In this document: positions 36,723 through 45,583 of the stretch, piece by piece | How the letters are laid out: every line of letters starts with the position of its first letter | Position numbering within the stretch: position 1 is the first letter of the stretch | DNA from: Silvimonas soli | GTDB taxonomy: Bacteria; Pseudomonadota; Gammaproteobacteria; Burkholderiales; Chitinibacteraceae | Length of the DNA stretch: 64,000 bases | Reading direction: 5' to 3' | Assembly (NCBI RefSeq): GCF_030035605.1 | Contig: NZ_CP106736.1 | Coordinates: 1,798,001 to 1,862,000, forward strand | Notes under the pieces: generated by a model | Told to the model about the DNA's origin: nothing | What the model saw: only the letters and a program-made list of their open reading frames with translations | The model's database searches: none | Program-made: the position numbers and the translations under genes

Positions 36723-39419
36723 ATGTCGTCAGAGAGTAGTGGTGCATTCGGCGCCGTAACCGAATTTGTTCTCAAGACCACCCCCCCCAAAGCACCCCGC
36801 CATTTGCTGGTCCGTCCCCGGCTGAGCGCCATTGAGGACAGCTTTCGGGAACATCGTTTGATTGTGGTGCAGGCCCCCGCCGGGTTCGGGAAAACCTCCC
36901 TGCTGGCGCAATGGCGGCGCGAATATCTGACCCAAGGTGCCGTAGTCGCCTGGCTGCTAGCCGATGGCCGCGATGATCCCTACCGTTTTCTGCAAGGTCT
37001 GGTGCATGCAGTCAGAGTGGGGGCGGCGCGGCCAAACTTTGGCCGGTTACTGGTCGAAGGCGCAACCGCAGTGGTGGGAGAACTGGAGGGCGTGACCACC
37101 TGGCTGGCCGAACTGGCGATGTCCGCACTGGACCTGGTGTTGTTTATTGATGAAGCCGACCACCTGCCGCAAGCCAGCCTGACGGCATTGACGTACCTGA
37201 TGCACAACGCCCCCAGCAACCTGCGGGTCGTTGTTGCGGCGCGCAGCGGGATCACCGCCGCTGTCGCTGATCTGGAAGGCTATGGCCAATGCGCAGTGAT
37301 TGGCGCCGAGACACTGCGTTTTCGGCTGGATGAAACCATTGCGCTGATCCGTAACCGATTCGGCGCCCGCGTCGATGCCGATACCTGTGCGCGTTTGCAC
37401 GAACTGGCCGAAGGCTGGTCACTCGGTCTGCAGTTGACACTCTCGGCAATGGAACGGGAGAGCGACCCGTTATCTGTGCTTGGTTCTTTATCCAGCAGCG
37501 CGGGTGGATTGCGTGACTATTTCGTTGATGGCTTGTTATCAAAGCTGCCCGCCGCTGACCTGACCTTTCTCACCAGCATTGCGCTGGTCGATCAGTTGCA
37601 CCCAGACCTCTGCGCAGCTTTGAGCAGCCATGAGCACGCAGAAGAACAACTTGCCCGTTTGATGCGGGAAACGCCGATTTTTGTCGCCAGCGAAAATGGT
37701 ACATGGTGCCGCTTGCATATGCTGGCGCGTGACGTATTGCGGGCGCGATTTGCGCAATTACCGCAGAAAGAACAGGCACAACTACATGGCCGCGCCATGC
37801 ACTGGCTGGCCGAGCACGGCATGGTGGAAGAAGCGGCAAGACACGCCTACGCGGCGGGCGAATACAGCGTGGCCTTTGCCTTTGCCGAGCGTTGTTTTTA
37901 CGACGCGGTAAGACAGGGACATCAGGTGGCGGTACTCGACTGGTTCGAGCGCTTGTCCGAAAGTGACCTGGAGCAGCGCCCCCGTTTGCGACTGGCTGCG
38001 GCATGGGTACTGGCCCGCAGCGAGCGCCACGATGAAGCAGAAAGACAAGTCGACCGCTTGCTGGCCAACCCCGATATCGATGACGAATTGCGCTATGAAT
38101 GCGCGCTGATCATGTGCGCAGCGGCTTATTTTGGCGACGATCCCGACCTTTTTGTCGCCATGTTCAAACCCTGGGCTGGCTCGGCTCCCACGCGTGACCC
38201 GTGGCTGCTGCAAATTCACGCCAACCGGCTTGCTGGCAACGCCATCCTGCACGGCGACCCGGCGCAGGCACGACGACATCAGCAGCTCGTTCCAGCCTTC
38301 GGCGGAGACAGACCCGCCGGCTATGTAGCGCGTTGGGGCGGGCTGATGGTGGGTCTGAGCTATCTGGTCGAGGGCCAATTCCGCCTGGCGGAAGAAGTCT
38401 TGCGACCTGCACTGGCTGGCGCTGAACTGGGTCTCGGACGACGCAACCCCTTGTCGTGCATGCTGGCGTCCTTGCTCGCCACGGCGGTCTACGAGCGCGA
38501 CCAACTCGATGAAGCCGCCGCCTTGCTGGCCAACCGGCTGGACGTGCTGGAACGGACCGGCACCCCGGAAACCGTGATGTACGCTTATCGTGCCGCCGCC
38601 CGCGTGGCCGCCGCCCAAGGCAGCGAACATCGCGCTCTGGATCTGCTTGAGGCCATGTACTCCACGGGCGTCGCGCGCAACCTGCCGCGACTGTGTGTGG
38701 TCAGCCTGGCCGAACAAATCCGCATTCATGCCGGGCGTTTCCGTTCGGAAACCTGCCGTGCCCTGGTGCAGCGGATCGATGAAATCGTGCAAGCCAACGC
38801 GGATCGTGGCCCGTTGTGGCAAAAACTGGTGATCTTCTTCCAGACCCTGTCACATGCTTATGCGGCGTTTTCCGTGCAGAACTGGCGCGGCGCGCTTGAA
38901 GATCTAGCCATCGCCGGCCCCCAAGCAGACGCCATGAAGATTGGCCGCTATCGCATCGAAATCATGGCATTGCGAGCATTTGCGCTCGATAACGTCGGTG
39001 AAGATGGCGTGCCCTTGATTCGTGAGGCGATGAATCTGGCCCAGACCTTTGGCCTGGCCCGCACCTTGGCCGATGCTCATCCTTCGCTAGCAGACTGGGC
39101 GCGGCGGGTAGCGAAAGAAAGTGAGGATGTGGGCGCTGGCGGGCAGATCCCGCGTGCGGCACGCCCACCTGTCGAAAACAAAAACGCCGCCCCGCGTGCG
39201 CTACCGAGTATGGGTTTGACCCCCAGAGAGCGAGACTTGCTTGAGCAGCTGGCACGCAATCTTTCGAATAAAGAAATTGCCATTGCCATGTCGGTGAGCG
39301 AAGAAACGGTGAAATGGCATCTGAAAAACCTGTTTGGCAAATTAGATGCCGGTTCACGCCGCCAAGTTGTGCGACGGGCGCAACTGTTGGGTTTCCTGGA
39401 AGGCGGCGGCGCTACCTAG
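36723..39419 (+). CDS. MalT-like LuxR-family ATPase regulator
   Basis: An 898-residue transcription activator of the large LAL/MalT type. A P-loop near residues 52-60 (QAPAGFGKTSLL) and Walker B-like LVLFIDEADH mark the STAND ATPase domain. A long helical repeat region (TPR-like, about 380-800) follows. A C-terminal LuxR helix-turn-helix is near 825-885 (LTPRERDLLEQLARNLSNKEIAIAMSVSEETVKWHLKNLFGKL, in part). Such proteins act after inducer and ATP binding, and in degraders often control CoA-linked pathways. It is divergent from the catabolic operon and convergent with the acyl-CoA synthetase gene, making it the likely regulator of the island. Confidence 0.92.
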   Translation: MSSESSGAFGAVTEFVLKTTPPKAPRHLLVRPRLSAIEDSFREHRLIVVQAPAGFGKTSLLAQWRREYLTQGAVVAWLLADGRDDPYRFLQGLVHAVRVGAARPNFGRLLVEGATAVVGELEGVTTWLAELAMSALDLVLFIDEADHLPQASLTALTYLMHNAPSNLRVVVAARSGITAAVADLEGYGQCAVIGAETLRFRLDETIALIRNRFGARVDADTCARLHELAEGWSLGLQLTLSAMERESDPLSVLGSLSSSAGGLRDYFVDGLLSKLPAADLTFLTSIALVDQLHPDLCAALSSHEHAEEQLARLMRETPIFVASENGTWCRLHMLARDVLRARFAQLPQKEQAQLHGRAMHWLAEHGMVEEAARHAYAAGEYSVAFAFAERCFYDAVRQGHQVAVLDWFERLSESDLEQRPRLRLAAAWVLARSERHDEAERQVDRLLANPDIDDELRYECALIMCAAAYFGDDPDLFVAMFKPWAGSAPTRDPWLLQIHANRLAGNAILHGDPAQARRHQQLVPAFGGDRPAGYVARWGGLMVGLSYLVEGQFRLAEEVLRPALAGAELGLGRRNPLSCMLASLLATAVYERDQLDEAAALLANRLDVLERTGTPETVMYAYRAAARVAAAQGSEHRALDLLEAMYSTGVARNLPRLCVVSLAEQIRIHAGRFRSETCRALVQRIDEIVQANADRGPLWQKLVIFFQTLSHAYAAFSVQNWRGALEDLAIAGPQADAMKIGRYRIEIMALRAFALDNVGEDGVPLIREAMNLAQTFGLARTLADAHPSLADWARRVAKESEDVGAGGQIPRAARPPVENKNAAPRALPSMGLTPRERDLLEQLARNLSNKEIAIAMSVSEETVKWHLKNLFGKLDAGSRRQVVRRAQLLGFLEGGGAT

Positions 39420-39504
39420 CCATCAGGCTTGTCCCTTGCCCTGCGACAACACATCACATGCCCATCACATGCTGGCCAACTCAATCTGACAGATCAATCC
39501 TGAT

Positions 39505-39548
39505 TAAAAGCCCGCCGTGACGCCAACCCAGCTTTGCCACGGCGGTAA
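39505..39548 (-). terminator. Possible terminator after the acyl-CoA synthetase gene
   Basis: CCGCCGTG near 39510-39517 pairs with CACGGCGG near 39537-39544, with a loop of about 19 bases. On the minus strand it is followed by GCTTTTAATC. It lies in the 136-base gap between two convergent genes. The long loop lowers confidence. Confidence 0.4.
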
Positions 39549-39555
39549 AACGGTG

Positions 39556-41193
39556 CTAGCGATATTGATTGCGCAAAGCCAGCTTGTTGAGCTTGCCAAC
39601 GCTGGTTTTGGTCAGTTGTTCAACAAACTCGATCCGTTCCGGAATGGCGTATCTGGAAATAAATCCTTGCGCCGCAAAGTTCTGCAAATGCGTGCGGATA
39701 TCCTCACCAGACAGTTTGTTGACGAATTCCGGCAGCACCACCACCAGCGCCAGCGGGCGTTCGCCCCATTTGTCATCAGAAACGCCGATGACAGCCGCTT
39801 CCATCACCGCCGGGTGACGGCAGATCAACTCTTCCACTTCCAGCGATGACACCCACTCCCCGCCCGTCTTGATGACGTCTTTCATCCGGTCGGAAATCTG
39901 CAGATAGCCGCGCGCATCAATATGGCCGATATCCTGCGTGTGCAGCCAGCCGCCGTCCCACAGCTGTTCCGAGGCATTCGGGTTGTTGAGATAACCTTGC
40001 GTGAGCCAAGGCGCGCGGATGACGACCTCGCCAGCGGTTTTTCCATCCCGTGGACAAGTATCCATCTGCTCGTTGACGGTTCTCAGTTCGACCAAAGACA
40101 CCGGGCGACCCGCGCAGAGCCGCGTAGCAATGTCTGTCTCACCTTCGACCAGGTCTTCGCTCATGACTTGCGCCAGCGCCACCACCGGGCAGGTTTCCGA
40201 CATGCCGTAGCCGGCAAATACATCGATACCGCGCTCAAGCGCCGCCTTGGCCAGACTGGATGTCAGCGCAGAGCCACCAATGATCGCCGTCAGTCCAGAC
40301 AAGTCGATATCGCGCCCGGCCGGGTCGGACAACAACATGTTCAGGATCGTCGGTACGCTATGCGTGAAGGACACCTTTTCTTTCTCAATCAATTTGAGAA
40401 TGGTGCCAGCCTGATAGCGCCCCGGATAAACCTGTTTGAGCCCGGCCAACGTCGCGATATACGGCAACCCCCAAGCATGCACATGGAACATGGGCGTCAG
40501 CGGCATATAGACATCGCCGCGATGCAGGCCGCCTTGCTGTGGCGCCAGGGCCAAGGTATTAGAGACCGCGAGCGTATGCAGAACCAGCTGCCGATGGCTG
40601 AAATACACACCTTTGGGTGTGCCGGTGGTACCGGTGGTATAGAACGTCGTCGCCCGCGTGTTTTCGTCGAAGTCGGGGAAATCAAACTTGTCTGCGCTGC
40701 TGCTGAGCAAGCTCTCGTATTCCCCTTCGAAATGAGCAGGAACGGACGCAGATTCGTCAGACAGCAGAATGAATTTCTTGACGCTCGTAAGCTTGGGTTG
40801 AATCTCTGCCAGAACGGGCAGGAAGTCCTCATTCACCAACAGCACATCGGCCGCCGCGTGGTTGAGGGTGTACAAGATTTGATCCGGTGACAGCCGCACG
40901 TTCACCATCTGCAGCACTGCGCCCAGCATCGGCACCGCGAAGAAACACTCCAGGTAACGGTGGCTATCCCAATCCATCACGGCCACCGTACAGCAGCCCT
41001 TCACCCCCAGATTGGTGAGAGCATTGCCCAGGCGGTTGATGCGCAGCGAGAACTCTTTGTAAGTGTGCCGTCGCTTGTCCGCGTAGACGATCTCCTGTTG
41101 CGGCGCTACGGCCAGCGGCGTGTGCAACAGCTGCTTGATCAGCAACGGGTAGGTATAAGCGGAGGCCGTAACCGGGATGGTGTTTGTTTCCAT
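39556..41193 (-). CDS. Medium/long-chain acyl-CoA synthetase
   Basis: AMP-forming fatty-acid or aryl-acid CoA ligase of 545 residues from ATG 41193 (METNTIPVTASAYTYPLLI, preceded by AGGAAG). The frame is open a further 32 codons upstream but has no start signal. Motifs are TTFYTTGTTGTPKGVYFSHRQ (P-loop, near residue 187), GYGMSETCPV, and GYLQISDRMKDVIKTGGEWVSS near the C-terminus. It activates a carboxylic acid substrate. It is convergent with the LuxR gene and downstream of the thiolase on the same strand, a ~204-base gap between them. Confidence 0.92.
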   Translation of the reverse strand: METNTIPVTASAYTYPLLIKQLLHTPLAVAPQQEIVYADKRRHTYKEFSLRINRLGNALTNLGVKGCCTVAVMDWDSHRYLECFFAVPMLGAVLQMVNVRLSPDQILYTLNHAAADVLLVNEDFLPVLAEIQPKLTSVKKFILLSDESASVPAHFEGEYESLLSSSADKFDFPDFDENTRATTFYTTGTTGTPKGVYFSHRQLVLHTLAVSNTLALAPQQGGLHRGDVYMPLTPMFHVHAWGLPYIATLAGLKQVYPGRYQAGTILKLIEKEKVSFTHSVPTILNMLLSDPAGRDIDLSGLTAIIGGSALTSSLAKAALERGIDVFAGYGMSETCPVVALAQVMSEDLVEGETDIATRLCAGRPVSLVELRTVNEQMDTCPRDGKTAGEVVIRAPWLTQGYLNNPNASEQLWDGGWLHTQDIGHIDARGYLQISDRMKDVIKTGGEWVSSLEVEELICRHPAVMEAAVIGVSDDKWGERPLALVVVLPEFVNKLSGEDIRTHLQNFAAQGFISRYAIPERIEFVEQLTKTSVGKLNKLALRNQYR

Positions 41194-41397
41194 AAATACG
41201 ATGCTTCCTGTCGAACCGTGCGCTCGAGTGGCGTGCTGCCGCAGGATGGTGCGGCCAGGAACATATGACCTCTCCTGAAACCACGCCACTCAAGCTCACT
41301 TGAAATCGTTCAAATAGACCAGCCAGCCGTACTGAGCTTGCAATATCGTGCCCCAATCAACCGGGCACGACAGCAAGTTCAGAAACGGCCGATGGCG

Positions 41398-42582
41398 TCA
41401 CGCACGCTCGAAAATCGCCGCCACGCCTTGGCCGCCGCCGATGCACATGGTAACCAGTGCATAGCGCCCGCCGATCCGTTGCAGTTCATGCAGCGCCTTG
41501 ACGGTGATGATGGCGCCGGTCGCGCCCACCGGATGGCCGAGCGAAATGCCGGAACCGTTCGGATTAACCTTCGCCTGATCAAAGCCCAGTTCTTGCGCCA
41601 CTGCGCAGGCTTGGGCCGCAAACGCTTCGTTCGCTTCAATCACGTCGAGATCAGCAACGGTCAGCCCGGCACGCTCCAGCGCAATGCGGCTGGCTGGCAC
41701 CGGGCCGATCCCCATATAGGCAGGATCAACCCCGGCATGCCCCCACGACACCAGTCGCGCCAGTGGCTTCAGGCCAAGCGCCTCTACCCGTGCGCCGTCC
41801 GCCAGTACTAATGCAGCCGCGCCATCGTTGAGGCCAGAGGCATTGCCAGCGGTGACTGAACCGTCTTTCTGGAACGCGGGCTTCATCTTGGCCAGTTGCT
41901 CCAGCGTGGCATCGGCGCGCACGTGCTCATCGGTATCGAAAACCACCGTGCCCTTGCGGCTGGCAATTTCGACCGGGACGATCTGTTCTTTGAAGCGCCC
42001 TTCGGCAATTGCCCGAGCGGCGCGTTGCTGGCTTTCCAGCGCCAGCGCATCTTGTGCCTCGCGGCTGATGCCGTAACGGGTCGCGACGTTCTCGGCGGTA
42101 ATGCCCATATGAATCTGCTGCCACGGGTCATGCAGAATGCCGAGCATGTAGTCGATCATCTGCGCATTGCCCATGCGCGTGCCCCAGCGAGCGCCGGGCA
42201 TCATGTAAGGGCCCCGGCTCATCGACTCGGCACCGCCGCCGACAGCGATATCAGCATCACCCACCATAATGCTCTGCGCGGCCAGCAAGATCGCCTGCAG
42301 GCCAGAACCACACAGCCGGTTGACGTTGAAGGCCGGAGTTTCCTGCGGGATGCCAGCATCCACCGCCGCGACCCGAGATAGGTACGCATCGCGAGTTTCG
42401 GTCGGGATTACATTGCCCATCACCACCTGACCCACCGCCGCCGGGTCAACTCCGGCGCGTTCAAGCGCGGCGCGAATCACCGTAGTGCCCAGTTCAACCG
42501 GAGCAACATCTTTGAGCGAGCCGCCAAAGGCGCCAATCGCGGTACGGGCAGCGCCAACGACAAAAATTTCTTTTGGATTCAT
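41398..42582 (-). CDS. Acetyl-CoA acetyltransferase (beta-ketothiolase)
   Basis: Cleaves acetoacetyl-CoA or another 3-ketoacyl-CoA with CoA to give acetyl-CoA, or runs in reverse. Of 394 residues, the nucleophilic Cys lies in NRLCGSGLQA near residue 89, the His in GISLGHPVGATGA near 350, and the second Cys in CIGGGQG near the end. It would complete conversion of acetoacetyl-CoA made by scoAB. A C-tract/G-tract palindrome lies 93 bases upstream of the ATG. Confidence 0.95.
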   Translation of the reverse strand: MNPKEIFVVGAARTAIGAFGGSLKDVAPVELGTTVIRAALERAGVDPAAVGQVVMGNVIPTETRDAYLSRVAAVDAGIPQETPAFNVNRLCGSGLQAILLAAQSIMVGDADIAVGGGAESMSRGPYMMPGARWGTRMGNAQMIDYMLGILHDPWQQIHMGITAENVATRYGISREAQDALALESQQRAARAIAEGRFKEQIVPVEIASRKGTVVFDTDEHVRADATLEQLAKMKPAFQKDGSVTAGNASGLNDGAAALVLADGARVEALGLKPLARLVSWGHAGVDPAYMGIGPVPASRIALERAGLTVADLDVIEANEAFAAQACAVAQELGFDQAKVNPNGSGISLGHPVGATGAIITVKALHELQRIGGRYALVTMCIGGGQGVAAIFERA

Positions 42583-42674
42583 GGATATTCCTCTCGCCTC
42601 GCAAGCGCATTACCTGCGACTCGGCTCTATGCGTTATATGACCGATTCGATACTAGAGGCTGTTCCATGAAATT

Positions 42675-42697
42675 CCCCCCCCTAGTCGCAGGGGGGC
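42675..42697. promoter_or_regulatory. C-tract/CTAGT/G-tract palindrome upstream of thiolase
   Basis: Six to eight C residues, then CCTAGTCGCA, then six G residues. The core (C-tract, CTAGT, CA, G-tract) matches the site at 25935-25954 upstream of prpB. Such near-identical, isolated palindromes at two ends of one catabolic region suggest a shared regulator, perhaps the MalT-like LuxR protein at 36723-39419. It sits about 93 bases before the thiolase start codon. Confidence 0.5.
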
Positions 42698-43063
42698 GGT
42701 ACGGAGCCTCCCCGGCACTTCAATTCCCGCCGATACCTCCTACCTTGAGCAACAGAGCGCTTCACGCTCCTGCTCGCGACACCCGGCGTTCCGCGTTCGT
42801 CTGTTTCCTGCGTGCATAACGTTTGCGTTTGAGCCCCTTCGGGATCTGGGCCAGCCCAGATACTCCAATATCCGATCAGGGCTTCTGGGGTCAATCAGAA
42901 AGGACTGGGGCATATTGCTGCGATAGGTATCGTGATTGCCTATCTCGTATCGCGTGGCGGCGGGATGTAGGTATGTGACCCGCAGCCAGGTACCTCAGCT
43001 ACTCCGAACGAAACAAAGTCGAAAATATGGAAAGCGGAGTGCAGAGCGAATGTAGTCAAATCG
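42698..43063. other. Intergenic, no gene supported
   Basis: About 370 bases between the thiolase promoter and two small ORFs. A minus-strand frame at 42894-42682 (starts MTPEALIGYW) overlaps the palindrome and has no ribosome binding site. A weak inverted repeat GATAGG/CCTATC is near 42925-42945. Nothing else stands out. Confidence 0.35.
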
Positions 43064-43384
43064 ATGCCAGCGTGGCAGCTACCAGTGTTAGCGGACTGCT
43101 CGCCAAGGTATCTAGTAACGACGAGGCTGCAGGAAAACTCCGAACTGTGGGTACCGGCGTTCTGGCATCAGTTCGTCAAGGCGCGAAAATTTGGCGGCAA
43201 ATCAGGGCAGGGAACAGTCTGGTTTTTATGGTCTGTGCCTGCGTCGACGCGGTTTTCGGCACGAATGCATATTCGTGGCCATCTCTTGGGCCCGAAAAAA
43301 TACGCTACCACCGTCAGCAATTTTTACGTCATGCGCCGAGGCCAACCCCTCAGGCGGGTAAACCGTTTTGTCCTAATTGAATAG
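43064..43384 (+). CDS. Possible small protein, unknown
   Basis: A 106-residue frame (alternative frame 43027-43380 overlaps it and cannot be excluded). The second half reads more like protein (SELWVPAFWHQFVKARKFG… and RRGQPLRRVNRFVLIE) and its stop codon TAG overlaps the AGGAGG ribosome binding site of the following small ORF, as in an operon pair. I recognise no family and the start is uncertain. It may be a remnant of a mobile element that also contributed the integrase at 44311. Confidence 0.3.
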   Translation: MPAWQLPVLADCSPRYLVTTRLQENSELWVPAFWHQFVKARKFGGKSGQGTVWFLWSVPASTRFSARMHIRGHLLGPKKYATTVSNFYVMRRGQPLRRVNRFVLIE

Positions 43385-43396
43385 GAGGTCAACAAC

Positions 43397-43570
43397 ATGC
43401 CAACGCAATCAGAACGCAGGAACCAGCGTCAGAAAGAACTGAAAGAAAAAATCGATTTGGTCTTGGAAAAACTTGCGGCCAGGGGCATCACTGGTGAAGC
43501 GTATGACGAGATCGCAAAAAAAATCCAGTACCTGTCCATCTTACTATGCTCGCGGGCGAGCTGGAAATGA
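43397..43570 (+). CDS. Small basic helical protein, unknown
   Basis: A 57-residue protein starting at ATG 43397, preceded by a perfect AGGAGG (43383-43388). It is highly charged and helical (RRNQRQKELKEKIDLVLEKLAARG, then AYDEIAKKIQYL). Its very strong ribosome binding site is the main reason to believe in it. Its size and charge suggest a DNA- or RNA-binding accessory protein of a mobile element, but no family is recognised. Confidence 0.5.
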   Translation: MPTQSERRNQRQKELKEKIDLVLEKLAARGITGEAYDEIAKKIQYLSILLCSRASWK

Positions 43571-44310
43571 GCAGGGCTGGGGGCCGCGCTATCCAATCCG
43601 CTACCGCAAACAAACGAAAACGACAGTAGTTGCATCGCTTCTATTCTGATGCTAAATTTAACCCGTTACCCAAGAAGCATATCGACGGCTTCTTCCGTGG
43701 TTCAACGCCACAACCCATTATTGCTACCACGACATCAACACGGCCAATAGTTGCGTTTTGATCTCGCCTGCCTTTGAGACAGTTTGCCCCACTGCAAACT
43801 ATGTTCTCTTCGCCCCTGCCCCGCCAAAGCCTGAAAATTTATTTCAGCAAGCCTTCACGGCTGGTTATTCAACCAAACCGTAAATTCCCGAATACACCGC
43901 TTCACCCTCCTTGGCCCGATTGTGGCCCACTAGCCGCTGCGCACGGCAGACCAAATCGATCCCCCTTCGCATTTCCCCCGCGCGATTATTCGCGCCTTAA
44001 ACCTCAATAGAAACATGGAGTGCGCTTTTCGCTCACTCCGGCTTCTTCTGCCAGGCATCAGCACACCTTAATGCCATGCTGACCTCTCTCCTGGATTGTC
44101 TTGCATAAGTGGTTTCACAAGCCACTGTCCTGGACGTGCCCCCGTCCCGCTCACTGTCGACAACTCGAACAGTCACTTCTCCATACCCCTTCCACAGAAC
44201 CCTGCAATTCAGCCCGGTTATCACAACGGGTTCAGACCTCATCTCATCACAGCACGGTTCATGGGCGGAAGGGCGTCCGATTTTCTTTGTATCACCCAAC
44301 GGAGAGAAAT
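43571..44310. other. 740-base gap before the recombinase gene, no gene seen
   Basis: No frame here has a start site and recognisable content. The frame of the recombinase remains open upstream to 44101 but the extra 70 residues look non-coding. A hairpin GGAGTG/CACTCC near 44023-44040 has no T-run. Composition and lack of genes fit a decayed mobile element. I could not define attachment sites. Confidence 0.35.
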
Positions 44311-45309
44311 GTGGCAAATCGACCATCCAAGACACGGCGGGAACGCAAGGCATTGCTAAATGCTGTAACTGCAAGCAAGGCATCCAGGACCAAGGTTAAC
44401 TATGCACACTGGACCAATCGTTTGTGGAACCTGTTGAAAGAGCGCGGTCACGACTTGCGCTTCCCGGAAAAGGTCCCTGAAACCGAAATGATTGCAATAG
44501 TCAAAATTTATGTCTCGCGACTAGAAGGCCTGAGTGTGCGAAGCATTCACAACCAACTGGCCGCCATACGGAAGGTCTTGGCACACTGGGGTTTCTCTAG
44601 TCTTGCCTCACCGACCCACCCAGTGTTGAACAATTTGGCACTCCTGGGCAAAACAGCATCCCGCGTTTCCACGCGCCGACCCTGCAATGATCTTCGCTTT
44701 AATGAAATCATGCTTCAGGCGGAAACACTTCGGCTCCCTCAAGGTGTCATCGCCATCATTGGCCTGCAGCGATATCTTGGCTTGCGTGCCACCGAGGCAT
44801 TGATGAGCGCCAATAGCCTCGCGACCTGGTTACATCGTGCACGTACAAATCAACCTCTTCATATCATCTACGGGGTCAAAGGGGGGCGGCAACGGTTCGT
44901 GAACTTGGCCCCAGATAATCGCGAAGGGGCTTTGATCTGGATTGAGCGCGCACAACGGGTCGCCAAAAAACAGCACAATCGACTCATGGTTAATGATCGG
45001 CTCAAGCACGCAGATAACACCTACCACGAACACTGCCGCAAAGTCGGTCTTGCTAACCCAGCAGGCCCCCATACCTTGCGTTACAGGTGGGCGACAGCCC
45101 AGCTGGATCATTACCTCAACACGGCAAATCTCTCTTTACGTGAAGCCAAAGCGGCAGTGGCGCTTGATCTGGGGCACGGAGAGGGCCGCGGAAATGAAAT
45201 TTGCGCACGCTACTGCCGCGAGTACCTGATCAAACATGGACTTTTGGTACCACGAAAGCCAGCAACCGAATTAGCCATACCAATGCATTTAAAAAATGAG
45301 GTTGATTGA
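44311..45309 (+). CDS. Solitary tyrosine recombinase (Integrase_1-like)
   Basis: Site-specific DNA recombinase of 332 residues. GTG 44311 (VANRPSKTRRERKAL) is chosen because GGAGA lies just before it. A SAM-like N-terminal DNA-binding region (NRLWNLLKERG; VRSIHNQLAAIRKVLAHWGF) is followed by a catalytic part: first Arg in YLGLRATEAL, the His-x2-Arg box HTLRYRWA, a Gly-His in LGHGEGRGNEI, and the nucleophile Tyr in ARYCREYL. It is a tyrosine recombinase with few neighbours, ended by a strong terminator. It may be the surviving integrase of a lost element or a domesticated recombinase. Confidence 0.85.
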   Translation: MANRPSKTRRERKALLNAVTASKASRTKVNYAHWTNRLWNLLKERGHDLRFPEKVPETEMIAIVKIYVSRLEGLSVRSIHNQLAAIRKVLAHWGFSSLASPTHPVLNNLALLGKTASRVSTRRPCNDLRFNEIMLQAETLRLPQGVIAIIGLQRYLGLRATEALMSANSLATWLHRARTNQPLHIIYGVKGGRQRFVNLAPDNREGALIWIERAQRVAKKQHNRLMVNDRLKHADNTYHEHCRKVGLANPAGPHTLRYRWATAQLDHYLNTANLSLREAKAAVALDLGHGEGRGNEICARYCREYLIKHGLLVPRKPATELAIPMHLKNEVD

Positions 45310-45370
45310 GCAATTGCTTAGCCCCGACATGCTGAACATCGGACACCCATGTCTAGCAGCACAACAAAAT

Positions 45371-45402
45371 AAAAAAGCCGGCAGACAATGCCGGCTTTTT
45401 TA
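45371..45402 (+). terminator. Terminator after the recombinase gene
   Basis: AAAAAGCCGGCA and TGCCGGCTTTTT form a perfect stem with a 5-base loop, followed by more T residues. It works in both directions by its A/T flanks. It is ~60 bases after the integrase stop. Confidence 0.88.
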
Positions 45403-45583
45403 TTTTTCACGCTTAACTAAAGACTGGCACCGTCACGTGCCCCATTCGCTCGCGACGCACATCACGCCATCCCTGATTTTTTCTCAGTGTTTTCTGGCAT
45501 TCTGCGAAGTTGCGTCGCAACATGAAGCAGCAGCGACATTCATTGCGTCGCGCTGCCAATCCGTAAATCCATTCAAGGTAGCC

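Noticed and set aside
37782..38822. 346-residue minus-strand frame opposite the LuxR regulator
   Set aside because: Shadow frame; composition is not protein-like.
39922..40890. 322-residue plus-strand frame opposite acyl-CoA synthetase
   Set aside because: Shadow frame of the ligase.
43027..43380. 117-residue frame starting MESGVQSEC
   Set aside because: Overlaps the alternative frame 43064-43384, has no ribosome binding site, and its end is not linked to the strong Shine-Dalgarno of the next ORF.
44101..44310. Upstream extension of the recombinase frame
   Set aside because: The extra 70 residues look non-coding, and GTG 44311 has a Shine-Dalgarno just before it.
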